Positions 33,286 through 42,273 of a stretch of 64,000 bases of DNA are shown in pieces (position 1 is the first letter of the stretch; every line of letters begins with the position of its first letter). The notes beneath the pieces were generated by a model. It had not been told where the DNA came from and ran no database searches. It saw only the letters and a list, made by a program, of their open reading frames with translations. The position numbers and the translations under genes were made by a program. Source of the stretch: Lysobacter terrestris (GTDB taxonomy: Bacteria > Pseudomonadota > Gammaproteobacteria > Xanthomonadales > Xanthomonadaceae); NCBI RefSeq assembly GCF_014489475.1, contig NZ_CP060820.1:62001-126000 (forward strand), in the 5' to 3' direction.

Positions 33286-33674
33286 GAGAGTTCTCCTGAT
33301 GGTGATCAAGTAGCGATCAAATCCTTGAAACGAAATGACAGAAAAGTAACGAATCCAACCTCCGATCAGGCGAATACAGCTTCGCCATGAACGGGAGATC
33401 AAAAGCTTTTACAGCAGGTTCTGTTATGCACGTGGCAAGAAGAACTGCGCAATGATCCTGCGCCAAGGACCCGAGCACTGATGCGGAATTAACCCAAGAA
33501 ACGTGCCAAATCTTCTGTCTAAAACAGTTCAACACGAGACTCCGCAAAAACCGAATGAAGTTCGTCGCGTCCACGAGCGGCTCAGTCTTTCAACGGAATA
33601 AGTCGAGGTCGGACGATCGTGATCGGCGTAATGGCAGCGACCGCCCCGACCAAAACCGGATGTTCGCGAAGCGG
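33286..33674. other. AT-richer noncoding gap, 389 bp
   Basis: This stretch is visibly less GC-rich than its neighbours. It contains the presumed promoter of the DJ-1-like gene and the downstream region of the LysR gene at 33675. A short dyad, CTGTCTAAAACAG, lies near 33513. The small open frames here do not resemble proteins. I see no RNA gene or mobile-element end. Confidence 0.6.
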
Positions 33675-34598
33675 TTACGTGGCAACGGCGACTTCGATGC
33701 CCCGGACCAGACGCGTTGCCAGCCGCTTGTTCTTCAACTGCGCCAACCACCACTCCAATGCGCGCCCCTGGTGGTCGCCGCGCCAGGCAACGAAGAGCTG
33801 GTTGGGCTCGCGCGGATCGGCCATTGCCTTCTCTATCAGAGCGCCACGTTTCAACAGCCCCGCGACGCGATCACGCGGTAGCCAGCCTATGCCCAACCCC
33901 TCGCATTGCGCCTGGATCTTGGCGCGCATGCTCGGCACGGCCAGCGAAGGTTGCCCGCCGAGCACTCCATAGCCCCGGACATCCACTCGTCGTGAGGTGT
34001 CGGCCACGACGATGGCCCTGTGCTGGATAACGGTCGCCCTGTCCAGCGGCTCCTCGGCCTTGGCCAAAGGATGGCTGGGCGACACCGCAAAGACCCAATC
34101 CATCACGCCCAATTCGTCCCAGCGCAGTCCGGGAATCACCGGCGGCTCGTTGGTGGCGCCCACCACCAGATCCGCGCGGCCGTCGCGCAGCGCATCCCAT
34201 GTGCCGGTCAGGACTTCGTGCGTAATGCGCAGCGTGACGCCGGACTGCAGGGCGTCGAACGCGCGGATGACCGGCACCAGCGTTTCGAATTCCAGGATCT
34301 CATCGGTGACGATCCAGAGGCGATCTTCCCAACCTCCTGCCACCTGTTTGACGCGCTGCGTGAGCCGCGAAACGTCCAGGAGGAGCCGCGCGGCCTCTTG
34401 TGCCAGCAAGTGCCCGGCCGGGGTGAGCTGCAAACGGTAACGGCGTCGATCGAACAACAACGCATCGAAGCGCGCCTCGAGCTGCCGCGCGGCATGCGAC
34501 ACGGTAGACGGAGCCTTGCCCAGTCGGGCGGCCGCACGGGACAGGCTTCCGCTCTCGCGGATGGCCTCCAGCAGGGCCAATTCGTCGGCTGACAACAT
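33675..34598 (-). CDS. LysR-family transcriptional regulator
   Basis: This 307-residue regulator has an N-terminal LysR winged helix (ELALLEAIRESGSLSRAAAR, then APSTVSHAARQLEARFDALL) and a periplasmic-binding-protein-like effector domain (LVVGATNEPPVIPG, GIGWLPRDRVAGLL). It is divergent from the SDR gene at 34703, with a 104-bp shared gap. That is the classic arrangement for a LysR regulator controlling its neighbour. The likely target is therefore the SDR-hydrolase-cupin group. The inducer is unknown. Confidence 0.92.
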   Translation of the reverse strand: MLSADELALLEAIRESGSLSRAAARLGKAPSTVSHAARQLEARFDALLFDRRRYRLQLTPAGHLLAQEAARLLLDVSRLTQRVKQVAGGWEDRLWIVTDEILEFETLVPVIRAFDALQSGVTLRITHEVLTGTWDALRDGRADLVVGATNEPPVIPGLRWDELGVMDWVFAVSPSHPLAKAEEPLDRATVIQHRAIVVADTSRRVDVRGYGVLGGQPSLAVPSMRAKIQAQCEGLGIGWLPRDRVAGLLKRGALIEKAMADPREPNQLFVAWRGDHQGRALEWWLAQLKNKRLATRLVRGIEVAVAT

Positions 34599-34702
34599 GT
34601 TCGACGCCTTCGAACGAGTTCGTCGTGATTATGGCACGGCAAATCGCATGTGCCGCGCCAGCATGCACTCACAGCAACTTGCTGGCATCGAAGGAAATCA
34701 CC

Positions 34703-35452
34703 ATGAACCGCTTTACCAACAAGACCGTTCTCGTCACCGGCGGCAGCAGCGGCATCGGCCTGGCCGCCGCCAGGGCGTTCGCCGCAGAAGGTGCGCGCGT
34801 GGTCATCACTGGCCGGGATGCTGCGGCGCTGGAGCAGGCCAAGGCCACCCTGGGCAACAACATCGTCGCACTACGCAGCGATGCCGGCAGCATCGCCGAC
34901 GCGAAATCGCTAGCGGCGGCGCTGACCGCCAAGGACCTGCGCCTGGACGCCCTCTTCATCAACGCCGGTGCCGCGAAATTCGCCGCCTTCCCGGACGTGG
35001 ACGAGGCGCTGTGGGACCAGATCTTCGACACCAACATCAAGGGCCCGTATTTCCAGGTCCAGGCCCTGTTGCCGCTGCTCAACCCGGGTGCGTCGATCGT
35101 GATCAACGGTTCCATCAATGCCCGCATCGGCATGCCCAACACGTCGGTCTATGCGGCGAGCAAGGCTGCCGTCATTTCACTGGCGAAGACGCTGTCGGCC
35201 GAGCTGCTGCCGCGTGGTGTGCGTGTCAACGTATTGAGCCCGGGCCCGGTCGCGACTCCGATCTACGGGAAGCTCGGCCTCGATGCAGCCACGCTCGAAG
35301 CCACGGCCGCGCAGATCCAGAGCCAGATCCCGCTGGGCCGCTTCGGTACTGCAGAAGAGATCGCCGCCACCGTGTTGCACCTGTCCGCGCCCGAGTCCGC
35401 CTACATCGTCGGCACCGAGATCATCGCCGACGGCGGCATGAGCCAGCTCTGA
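34703..35452 (+). CDS. Short-chain dehydrogenase/reductase (SDR)
   Basis: This 249-residue classical SDR has the nucleotide motif TGGSSGIGLAAA (residues 12-23) and an NAG motif (INAGA near 86-90). Its catalytic set is Ser137, Tyr150 and Lys154 (YAASK), and the C terminus is VGTEIIADGGMSQL. It is a cytoplasmic NAD(P)-dependent oxidoreductase of unknown substrate. The ATG at 34703 follows an AAGGAAA ribosome-binding site; the upstream in-frame codons are in the LysR promoter region. It is followed by an exported alpha/beta hydrolase and a cupin gene on the same strand. Confidence 0.92.
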   Translation: MNRFTNKTVLVTGGSSGIGLAAARAFAAEGARVVITGRDAAALEQAKATLGNNIVALRSDAGSIADAKSLAAALTAKDLRLDALFINAGAAKFAAFPDVDEALWDQIFDTNIKGPYFQVQALLPLLNPGASIVINGSINARIGMPNTSVYAASKAAVISLAKTLSAELLPRGVRVNVLSPGPVATPIYGKLGLDAATLEATAAQIQSQIPLGRFGTAEEIAATVLHLSAPESAYIVGTEIIADGGMSQL

Positions 35453-35555
35453 GCGGCGATTCCCGCCCCCGTCGCCGGCCGAAGCCTGCCCCTGATCACG
35501 TAGCTGTTCCCATCGGGCCTTCGGTTGTGCGGCAAATTCCCCCAAGGAGAACGTC

Positions 35556-36485
35556 ATGAATACCTTGCTTCGTCCTTTCCAACTGGCTGCGGCCGCCCTG
35601 CTGATGGCGTTGGTGATGCAGTCTCACGCCCACGCCGCGGATAAGGCGGCCATCCAGAGCCACACCGCCGACGTCAACGGCGTCAACCTGCACTACCTGC
35701 AGGCCGGCAAGGGCAAGGAAACACCAGTCGTGCTCCTGCACGGCTATGCCGAAACCAGCCACATGTGGCTACCGCTGATCTCGCAGCTCAGCGACCGGCG
35801 CACGGTGATCGCACCGGATCTTCGCGGCGCCGGCTCGTCGTCCAAGCCGGACGGCGGCTACGACAAGAAGACCCTGGCCCAGGACGTCCATGCGCTGGTG
35901 CAGAAGCTGGGCTATCGCAAGGTCAAGATCGTCGGCCACGACATCGGCCTGATGGTCGCCTATGCCTACGCGGCGCAATACCCGAATGAAGTGGAGAGCA
36001 TCGTACTGATGGATGCCTTCCTGCCGGGCGTGGGCGACTGGACCAAGGTCTGGTTGCTGCGTGACCTGTGGCATTTCCACTTCTACGGCGAAGTACCGCT
36101 GAAGCTGGTCGAGGGCCGCGAGCGCATCTACTTCGAGCACTTCTGGAACGACTTTGCCGCCGATCGCACGCATTCGATTCCCGAAGCGGACCGCCAGTTC
36201 TACGCGGCCGAATACGGCAAGCCCGGCGGCATGCGGGCCGGCTTCGAGTACTTCCGCAATTTCGAGCAGGATGCCAAGGACTTCGCGGGCTTCGCCCAGA
36301 CCAAGCTGACCATGCCGATGCTCGTGATCGCTGGCGAAAAGGCCTCCGGCCAGTTCCTGATCGACCAGGGCAAGCTGGTGGACACCAATGTCGAAGGCGT
36401 CATCGTCAAGGGCTCGGGGCATTGGCTGATGGAGGAAGCCCCGGAGCAGACCATTCCCGCGCTCGTTGCATTCCTCAACAAGTAG
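35556..36485 (+). CDS. Exported alpha/beta hydrolase, epoxide hydrolase/dehalogenase type
   Basis: This 309-residue protein has a clear Sec signal peptide (residues 1-28, ending HAHAA). The alpha/beta hydrolase core contains the oxyanion HGYAETSHMW (62-71), the nucleophile elbow KIVGHDIGLMV with Asp129, and the catalytic His in KGSGHWLMEEAPE near the C terminus. An Asp nucleophile points to epoxide hydrolase or haloacid/haloalkane dehalogenase chemistry rather than esterase. Those enzymes are normally cytoplasmic, so export is unusual. An AAGGAGA ribosome-binding site precedes the ATG. Confidence 0.9.
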   Translation: MNTLLRPFQLAAAALLMALVMQSHAHAADKAAIQSHTADVNGVNLHYLQAGKGKETPVVLLHGYAETSHMWLPLISQLSDRRTVIAPDLRGAGSSSKPDGGYDKKTLAQDVHALVQKLGYRKVKIVGHDIGLMVAYAYAAQYPNEVESIVLMDAFLPGVGDWTKVWLLRDLWHFHFYGEVPLKLVEGRERIYFEHFWNDFAADRTHSIPEADRQFYAAEYGKPGGMRAGFEYFRNFEQDAKDFAGFAQTKLTMPMLVIAGEKASGQFLIDQGKLVDTNVEGVIVKGSGHWLMEEAPEQTIPALVAFLNK

Positions 36486-36585
36486 CGCCGGTTGGGTACT
36501 GGGGAAACAAGGCGCGATTGCCCACGATGAATCGAGATGTGCCGGCAATCGCGCACTCCCTTCCTTCGATACACAGGAGTCGAAC

Positions 36586-37065
36586 ATGTCCGCCAGAATC
36601 CTTCCCGCCATCGTAGTGAGCGTCGCATTCTGCTCTGCTGCCATCACTGCAGCTGCGACAAACGATCCATCCGGTGCCGCCCGGCTTACTCCGCAGGAAT
36701 ATGCCCAACTGGCTCCCACCAGCGCGAGCGCCGGCACATCCGGCGTCGCCGGACTCGAGACCCGGGTACTGAAAGGGAAGCCATCGGGTAAAGGCCTCTA
36801 CACGATCCTGCTCACCGTCCCGGCCCACACCCGCATCGCCGCGCACGACCATCCGGACGATCGCGTGGCGACGGTCATTTCCGGAACGTGGTACTTCGGC
36901 TACGGCACGAAGTTCGACGAGCACGCGCTAAAGGCGCTACCGCCCGGCAGCTTCTACACCGAACCTCCGGGTGAGGCACATTTCGCCCGTACCGGCGATA
37001 CGGCCGTGGTGTTGCAGATCACCGGAGTCGGCCCGACGGGGACGACTTACGTGAAAGCGCCATAG
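36586..37065 (+). CDS. Exported cupin-domain protein
   Basis: This 159-residue protein has a signal peptide (SARILPAIVVSVAFCSAAIT, cleavage near residue 24). A single cupin domain shows metal-binding His residues in TRIAAHDHPDDRVATVIS and a second motif in GSFYTEPPGEAHFARTGD. Single-domain cupins bind small molecules or act as metal-dependent isomerases/dioxygenases. The start at 36586 is preceded by an AGGAG site. It is the last gene of the run that starts with the SDR at 34703, and is convergent with the histidine kinase gene at 37199. Confidence 0.85.
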   Translation: MSARILPAIVVSVAFCSAAITAAATNDPSGAARLTPQEYAQLAPTSASAGTSGVAGLETRVLKGKPSGKGLYTILLTVPAHTRIAAHDHPDDRVATVISGTWYFGYGTKFDEHALKALPPGSFYTEPPGEAHFARTGDTAVVLQITGVGPTGTTYVKAP

Positions 37066-37198
37066 AGGCACTCCGACCGCACTGGCGATTGAACGCGGCA
37101 GGGAAAGGCTGCCGAGGGTCGATTGCCGCCCAGGGTTGTGGGCATGCCCGAAGCGGGTATCACACGGCCCATCGTTGTCCGAGGCCGGGGCACTGGGT

Positions 37199-38521
37199 TC
37201 AACGCGCATCAGCGGGGAGTTGGACGACTGCATCCAGCCCCCCGCCATCGCGGTTGCGAAGCGACAGCGCCGCGCCGATGGCATCGGCGAGTTGCTGCGC
37301 TATCGCCAACCCAAGTCCGGTACCGCCGGTATCGCGGTTGCGCGATGCCTCAAGCCGATAGAAGGGTTCCAGGACGTTGGCGAGTTCGTTATCCGGAATT
37401 CCGGGGCCGTGATCGCGCACGGTAATGAGAACCTGCCTCGTGGCGCCGATCTCCACAAGCACCTCGGCCTCGCCGGCATACTTGAGCGCGTTGTCGATCA
37501 GATTCGCGACGATTCGCCGCAGCGCATGCAATCGTGTGTTTGCCTGCGCGCCGGAACGGCCCGCAAACGAAACAGGCTTGCCGATGTCGCGGTAATCGGC
37601 CACCAGACTTTCAAGGAACGCATCCATGTCCAGCCTCACAAGAGGCTCCTCGCCGCCGTGCGCGCTGCGGGCATAGGCGATGCCTTCGCGCACCAGGTGT
37701 TGCATCTGGCCGAGGTCGTCGAGCAACTTGTCGCGCTCCGGAGCGCCTTCCATCGACTCGACGCGCAGGCTCATGCGCGTGATTGGGGTCTGCAGGTCAT
37801 GCGAGATCGACGCGAGAATATGCAGGCGCTCGCGCATATAGCGGGCAATTCTGTCCTGCATGGCATTGAAGGCATCGACGGCATTCGCGACCTCCTTCGG
37901 GCCACCAGGCTTCAGGCGTTCGCCATCGCCTGTCGGACGCAGCGACTGGGCGGCATTCGCCAAGCGCTCAAGCGGTCGCGTCGCCAATCGAACCGCCGCC
38001 AATGTACAGAGCAGCAGTAGCGCCAATTGCGCGGCCAGGACATACGGCAACCAACGTGCGATGGGCATTACCGACGGGCGGACGTCGACGGTAACGGCAG
38101 TGCCATCCCGCAGGATGGCATGTATCTCGAACCTTCCGGGATCGCCGCGCACCGCATTTGTCGTCAGCGGATAGTGCGGGCCCAAGCTCATCCCGATGCG
38201 CTGTGCCACATCGCGCCCATTGGGATCGGCCAACGGCGGCCCGCCCTCGCCCGCATCCAAGCGGTAGTAGAACGTGCGTCGCCGCAGCAACGGCAACATT
38301 TCAGCGCGTTCTGCAGGCAAGAGCCGGTCGAGCATGTTCACCGCCACGACGACATCCTGCTCCACGTTACTCATCAACATCGAACGAGCGGCTTCATAGC
38401 GCTCGTAGAAAAGCAGCGAAAACGACAGTCCATGCGCGATGAGCAGGCCACCGAAAAGAATCAGTGACAGCCGAGCGGCGATAGTGCGCGGTAGCCAGCG
38501 GGCTGCACCGAACGTTCTCAC
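37199..38521 (-). CDS. Sensor histidine kinase of an OmpR-type two-component system
   Basis: This 440-residue kinase resembles the EnvZ/RstB class. The first membrane segment is at about 17-38, followed by a periplasmic sensor domain of about 110 residues. A second membrane segment at about 155-178, a HAMP region (RPLERLANAAQSL), HisKA with His241 in SISHDLQTPITRM, and HATPase motifs follow (NLIDNALKYA, DHGPGIPDNEL, GGTGLGLAIAQ). Its ATG overlaps the stop of the response-regulator gene by four bases, so the pair is one operon. It lies 1.5 kb from hvfC and 3.5 kb from hvfX, making it a candidate controller of the EGKCG peptide system. The signal is unknown. Confidence 0.93.
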   Translation of the reverse strand: MRTFGAARWLPRTIAARLSLILFGGLLIAHGLSFSLLFYERYEAARSMLMSNVEQDVVVAVNMLDRLLPAERAEMLPLLRRRTFYYRLDAGEGGPPLADPNGRDVAQRIGMSLGPHYPLTTNAVRGDPGRFEIHAILRDGTAVTVDVRPSVMPIARWLPYVLAAQLALLLLCTLAAVRLATRPLERLANAAQSLRPTGDGERLKPGGPKEVANAVDAFNAMQDRIARYMRERLHILASISHDLQTPITRMSLRVESMEGAPERDKLLDDLGQMQHLVREGIAYARSAHGGEEPLVRLDMDAFLESLVADYRDIGKPVSFAGRSGAQANTRLHALRRIVANLIDNALKYAGEAEVLVEIGATRQVLITVRDHGPGIPDNELANVLEPFYRLEASRNRDTGGTGLGLAIAQQLADAIGAALSLRNRDGGGLDAVVQLPADAR

Positions 38522-39258
38522 TCGCCCTCACCCACCAGCGTAACTGGCATACTGAAAACATAGCCTTCGCTACGCACGGTCTTGATGTACGACTGATCGC
38601 GTGCGTCGTCCTGCAGTCGCTGGCGCAGGCGACTCACTAGCAGGTCGATGGACCGCTCGAACATTTCGGCATCGCGGCCCTGCGTGAGATTGAGCAACTG
38701 ATCCCGGTTCAGGACGCGATTGGGGTGGTCGAGAAACACGCGAAGCAGGCGGAACTCCGCGCCGCTGAGCGCCACGATCGTGTCGTCGGGTGCGAGCAGG
38801 TGTCGCGCGGTCGTGTCCAGGCGCCATTGGCCGAAGGCCAGCAAGCGACTGGCCTCGGTCACCTGGAGATTGGGAGGCAGCATGCGCGTGCGGCGGATGA
38901 CGGCCTTGATTCGCGCCAGCAGCTCTCGCGCCGCGAAGGGCTTGACTACGTAGTCGTCCGCGCCCATTTCCAGCCCGAGAATGCGATCGGTAGGGTCGTC
39001 GCGTGCCGTAAGCATCACCACGGGGATAGTGCGGTGCTTGCTGGTGCGCAGGTTGCGCGCAATCGTCAGCCCGTCCTCGCCTGGCATCATCACGTCGAGA
39101 ACGATGAGATCCACGGAGCCAGTGTCCAGCACCGCACGCATCTCGCGGCCGTCGCCGACACCGGTTGCGCGCAGTCCGTTCTTCTGCAGATAGTCAGCGA
39201 CCATTTGCCGGATCTCGCGGTCGTCGTCGACGATCAGAATGTGATCTACGTGTTCCAT
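38518..39258 (-). CDS. OmpR-family response regulator
   Basis: This 246-residue regulator has a receiver domain (acidic pair at Asp11-Asp12, phosphorylation site Asp55 in LIVLDVMMPGED, switch Lys in DDYVVKPF). The C-terminal winged helix contains LSGAEFRLLRVFLDHPNRVL and the RQRLQDDARDQSYIKTVRSE region. Such regulators bind tandem half-sites about 10-11 bp apart. The recurrent box in front of hvfXABC, ccdA-thioredoxin and the orphan EGKCG gene has exactly that form and resembles the RstA site. Regulation of those genes by this protein is inference. No copy of the box is visible upstream of this gene itself. Confidence 0.93.
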   Translation of the reverse strand: MEHVDHILIVDDDREIRQMVADYLQKNGLRATGVGDGREMRAVLDTGSVDLIVLDVMMPGEDGLTIARNLRTSKHRTIPVVMLTARDDPTDRILGLEMGADDYVVKPFAARELLARIKAVIRRTRMLPPNLQVTEASRLLAFGQWRLDTTARHLLAPDDTIVALSGAEFRLLRVFLDHPNRVLNRDQLLNLTQGRDAEMFERSIDLLVSRLRQRLQDDARDQSYIKTVRSEGYVFSMPVTLVGEGE

Positions 39259-39493
39259 GCGATTCTTCGGCAGGTGGGGAAACCGCGGAGCGCTTTCGCC
39301 CGGGGATTATGCATTCGCCAGCGCGGTCAGGCGCGGACAGTGTATTGGGACGGCAATTGCGGGATCCGTCGCTCTTTCTCTGTACTGCCTGCCACGACCG
39401 TTCCCTGGTCGTGACAGCGCTATTGCCGCCTCAGACGTGCATCGGGGAACACCGGATGACGCAGGTCTTGGGCCAGCACCTCGGGGCCAGGGC

Positions 39494-39916
39494 TCAGGCG
39501 ACCGCCAGCTCGACATCCACGTTGCCGCGGGTCATGCGCGAGTACGGGCAGGTCTGATGGGCGACTTCGACCAGCTCGCGCTTCAGGTCCTCGTCCAGGC
39601 CAGGCAGGTTCACGTTCAACTTCACGGCCAGCTGGTAATCGCCGGCGCCGGTCTTGCCCAACGAAACTTCGGCATCGACGGAGGCATCCTCCGGCAGCCG
39701 GACCTTGCGGGCGGCGGCGGCCAACTGGATCGCGCCGATGAAACAGGCCGAGTAGCCGACGCCAAACAGTTGCTCCGGATTGGTACCCGGCTGGTTGGTG
39801 CCCGGCGTTCCAAGCTTGACGTCGAGCGCGCCATCGCTGGATTTTCCGGCGCCGGTGCGGCCGCCGGTGACGTGGGTGTGGGCGGTGTAGAGGATGGTTT
39901 CAACGGACTTGCTCAT
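39494..39916 (-). CDS. ohr: Ohr/OsmC-family organic hydroperoxide reductase (copy 1)
   Basis: This 140-residue peroxidase reduces organic hydroperoxides using two cysteines: Cys58 in FGVGYSACFIGA and Cys123 in AHQTCPYSRMTRGN. Glu48 lies in NPEQLFG. It begins YTAHTHVTGGRTG after a short N terminus, as Ohr does. The ATG at 39916 has a GGAG-like site upstream. It lies 148 bp downstream of hvfC on the same strand, so it could be the last gene of the hvf operon or have its own promoter. A second Ohr is encoded at 45411-45851. Confidence 0.93.
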   Translation of the reverse strand: MSKSVETILYTAHTHVTGGRTGAGKSSDGALDVKLGTPGTNQPGTNPEQLFGVGYSACFIGAIQLAAAARKVRLPEDASVDAEVSLGKTGAGDYQLAVKLNVNLPGLDEDLKRELVEVAHQTCPYSRMTRGNVDVELAVA

Positions 39917-40064
39917 GACAGTGACTCCGGTGCTTTGGGGGAGGAAATGTTGTCTTGCGGGTACTACGGGTTTGCGCCTACTTGCGCTTTTATTGCTGCA
40001 ACCGCCTGCCGACCGGAAGGTACGGCGACGATGCATCGACAAGGGAGTTGCGTACTTGGCGTGC

Positions 40065-40829
40065 CTATCTCTGGTCTACCGCCAATGTGCCAAGGACAAC
40101 GCCTTGGGAATTCAGCTGCCGCAGCAGTTCGAGACCGTTCGCCTGCATCTGCGTCGGATCGATGCCCGTATCCGCGGCCAGCGCGGCGAGGTGTTCGCGG
40201 CCGGTGCGTTGCGTTGTCTGTAACGAGGCCAGCAAGTAGTACGCCAACGGCGCAATGCGGGCGAAGCGGACCTGGTGCCCGGCGTCGCGATGCACGAGCA
40301 GCGTGGTCCACTCGGCGGGCGGTTCATCCGGAATGTTCGCCGGTCCAATCTCGGCTACCGGCCAGCGATAGATCAGCGGCATCGCGAGCGGCGATAGAAT
40401 CGGCACACCAAGCAGCAGGTCGCCGTCCGGATCGTGCGCCGGCGGCTGCGCATCGCTGACGAACAGCGCCTGCTCCACCCACTCGTAGTGCGCCAGTTCG
40501 GTTGCCCACGGCGGCATGCCCAACGTGTTGGCATGCGTTTCGAGGAAGTCGACGAACTCCGAGGCGATCTGTGTGAACAGCGGCGTAAGGCTGCGATATC
40601 CGCCATAGAATGCCTGCACTAGCTCTTTCCAGCGTTTATCGCCCAGGGTTTCGCGAATGACCGGGAAGCCGCTTGCGAGCAGGCTGTCGATATTGTTGAA
40701 GAACAGCTCGCGGTACACGCGCAACCGGCGCGGCTCGATGCCCGGAGGCGGCGCATGGGCGTCCGGATCGCGCAGGTGGCGCGCGAGGGTGAACTGCTGT
40801 TCCCGCAGGGTGGCGATGTCAGGCTGCAC
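40065..40829 (-). CDS. hvfC: HvfC-type DUF2063 partner protein for RiPP maturation
   Basis: This 254-residue protein belongs to the DUF2063 family, encoded next to DUF692 maturases. The N-terminal part has [18 protein letters not shown] and [20 protein letters not shown], the recognisable DUF2063 start. A central [19 protein letters not shown] and [12 protein letters not shown] follow, then a winged C-terminal half. In related systems such partners present the precursor to the maturase. The GTG at 40829, with GGAG eight bases upstream, is preferred to an ATG at 40862. Either way it overlaps the end of hvfB, indicating coupling. Confidence 0.85.
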   Translation of the reverse strand: MQPDIATLREQQFTLARHLRDPDAHAPPPGIEPRRLRVYRELFFNNIDSLLASGFPVIRETLGDKRWKELVQAFYGGYRSLTPLFTQIASEFVDFLETHANTLGMPPWATELAHYEWVEQALFVSDAQPPAHDPDGDLLLGVPILSPLAMPLIYRWPVAEIGPANIPDEPPAEWTTLLVHRDAGHQVRFARIAPLAYYLLASLQTTQRTGREHLAALAADTGIDPTQMQANGLELLRQLNSQGVVLGTLAVDQR

Positions 40830-41679
40830 GGCTCTGCTCCAGCAGTCGTGCACGGTCGGCATAGGCCGCCTGCATCATTCGGATGCGCCCGGTCTCTTCC
40901 AGGAGCTCCTTCAAGGGTGGGAAATTGAAGTCGCGTTCCAGCAACGTCGGACGCACGCCGAAGCGGCGGTACGCGCTGGCCAGCAGCGCCCACACGTCCG
41001 GCTTCACCGGCGCGCCGTGGGTATCGACCTTCAGGTCGATGTCTTCGTCGTAGTGACCGGCGATGTGGTACTGGGTGACTCGGCCGGCAGGCAGGCGCGC
41101 GAGGAAGTCTTCGGCGTCGTAGCCGTGGTTGATGGAATTGACGTACAGATTGTTGACGTCCAGCAGCAGGTCGGTGTCGGCTTCGCTCAGCACGGCGCTG
41201 ATGAAGTCGACCTCGGCCAACGCCTGGTACGGCGCGGCGTAGTAGGAAACGTTCTCCACCGCGATGCGACGGCCCAGCACGTCCTGCACTTGGCGGATGC
41301 GCGAGGCGACGTGACGGATCGCCTCTTCGGTGAAGGGAATGGGCATCAGGTCGTACAGCTGCCCTTCGTCGGACGTATAGCTCAGGTGTTCGCTGTACAG
41401 CGCGACGTCGAAACGGTCGTTGAATTCGCGCGTGCGGCGAAGCAACTCCATATCCAGCGGCTCAGCCCCGCCAAGCGATAGCGACAGGCCGTGCGCGGTG
41501 ATCGGGAAGCGGGCCGACAACTGCGTCAGCTGCTCGCCGAATTGCCCGCCCACGCCGATCCAGTTGTCCGGTGCGACTTCCAGGAAATCGACCGCGCCAT
41601 CCTTCATGGCGAGCAACTGCGGCAGCAGACCGCGACGCAGTCCCAGGCCAGCGGAAGTTGTAGAACCGATGGTGCGCAT
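40819..41679 (-). CDS. hvfB: HvfB-type DUF692 multinuclear iron oxidative (MNIO) maturase
   Basis: This 286-residue TIM-barrel enzyme of the DUF692 family is related to MbnB, TglH and HvfB, which use an iron cluster and O2 to remodel cysteines in peptides. Candidate metal ligands seen are His63 (TAHGLSL), His98 (YSEHLSYT), Glu142 (VENVSYY), Asp174 and Asn177 ([11 protein letters not shown]), His185, His205 and His209 ([11 protein letters not shown]), His221 (DTHGAPV) and Glu249 ([10 protein letters not shown]). No signal peptide is present, so it acts in the cytoplasm before precursor export. The ATG at 41679, with an AGGAA site, is preferred to an upstream TTG. It follows hvfA and overlaps hvfC. 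Confidence 0.92.
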   Translation of the reverse strand: MRTIGSTTSAGLGLRRGLLPQLLAMKDGAVDFLEVAPDNWIGVGGQFGEQLTQLSARFPITAHGLSLSLGGAEPLDMELLRRTREFNDRFDVALYSEHLSYTSDEGQLYDLMPIPFTEEAIRHVASRIRQVQDVLGRRIAVENVSYYAAPYQALAEVDFISAVLSEADTDLLLDVNNLYVNSINHGYDAEDFLARLPAGRVTQYHIAGHYDEDIDLKVDTHGAPVKPDVWALLASAYRRFGVRPTLLERDFNFPPLKELLEETGRIRMMQAAYADRARLLEQSRAA

Positions 41680-41701
41680 GACGAATTCCTTCAAAAGGAT
41701 G

Positions 41702-41744
41702 GGCGCCCTCTCGTGAGAGAGAATGAGAGAGCCGAGAGGGCGCC
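41702..41744 (-). terminator. Intercistronic hairpin between hvfA and hvfB
   Basis: A perfect 12-bp inverted repeat (GGCGCCCTCTCG / CGAGAGGGCGCC) encloses a 19-base loop. On the minus strand it is followed by ATCCTTTTGAAGG. It lies 35 bp past the hvfA stop and about 20 bp before the hvfB start. A partial terminator or a 3' stabiliser here would give many copies of the precursor and few of the enzymes. Confidence 0.7.
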
Positions 41745-41778
41745 AGGGGAACTACGAAGCACTAATGCCTTGATCGTC

Positions 41779-42246
41779 TTACTTGGCGTAGTTTGCGAAC
41801 AGGCCGGCCGGGATCGACTTGCCATTGGATTCGAAGGCGCGCTTGACGTTGTCATAGGCTTCCTTCTCGCTGATGTAGCCGTCGCGGCTCTTGTCGATCT
41901 GGGCAAAGTAGGCGTCGCCGTTCGGCACGACTGCGAGGAACTCGGCCTTCGAGACGCGACCGTCGTCGTCGGTGTCGGTCTGGGCGAAGCGGGCGTCGCC
42001 GCACTTGCCTTCACCGCACTTGCCTTCGGCGGCCTTCGTCACGGCTGCGGCCTGGGCGGGCTTGGCCTCGGTCGCGCCGCACTTGCCCTCGCCGCACTTG
42101 CCTTCTTCGCCGGCATGGCTGGCGGTGACCATGTATCCCTGTGCGAGCGGCTGCACGGCAAAGGCGGTGCCGGACAGGATCATGCCGGCGAGTGCGATGC
42201 CGAGCATGCCGGCGGTCTTGTTGCGGGTGTTGTTATCGCGGTTCAT
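41779..42246 (-). CDS. hvfA: HvfA-like RiPP precursor: four EGKCG motifs and two EF-hands
   Basis: This 155-residue exported precursor has a signal peptide (AGMLGIALAGMILSGTAFA, cleavage near residue 30). Tandem EGKCG pairs lie at 48-57 and 74-83, giving four cysteines (51, 56, 77, 82), with an Ala/Lys linker between. Two EF-hand loops follow: DTDDDGRVSKAE at 91-102 and DKSRDGYISEKE at 118-129. There are no other cysteines. In the HvfA family the EGKCG cysteines are converted by HvfB/HvfC to copper-binding groups, and the long hydrophobic signal serves as leader. Modification here is inferred from gene order hvfX-hvfA-hvfB-hvfC. The EF-hands imply calcium binding and are an addition to a plain HvfA. 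Confidence 0.9.
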   Translation of the reverse strand: MNRDNNTRNKTAGMLGIALAGMILSGTAFAVQPLAQGYMVTASHAGEEGKCGEGKCGATEAKPAQAAAVTKAAEGKCGEGKCGDARFAQTDTDDDGRVSKAEFLAVVPNGDAYFAQIDKSRDGYISEKEAYDNVKRAFESNGKSIPAGLFANYAK

Positions 42247-42273
42247 TGCATTTACTCCGGGGGAAATATGCGG

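Noticed and set aside
33317-33574. 85-codon minus-strand frame in the AT-richer gap
   Set aside because: It has no ribosome-binding site or family-like features, and its composition does not match neighbouring genes.
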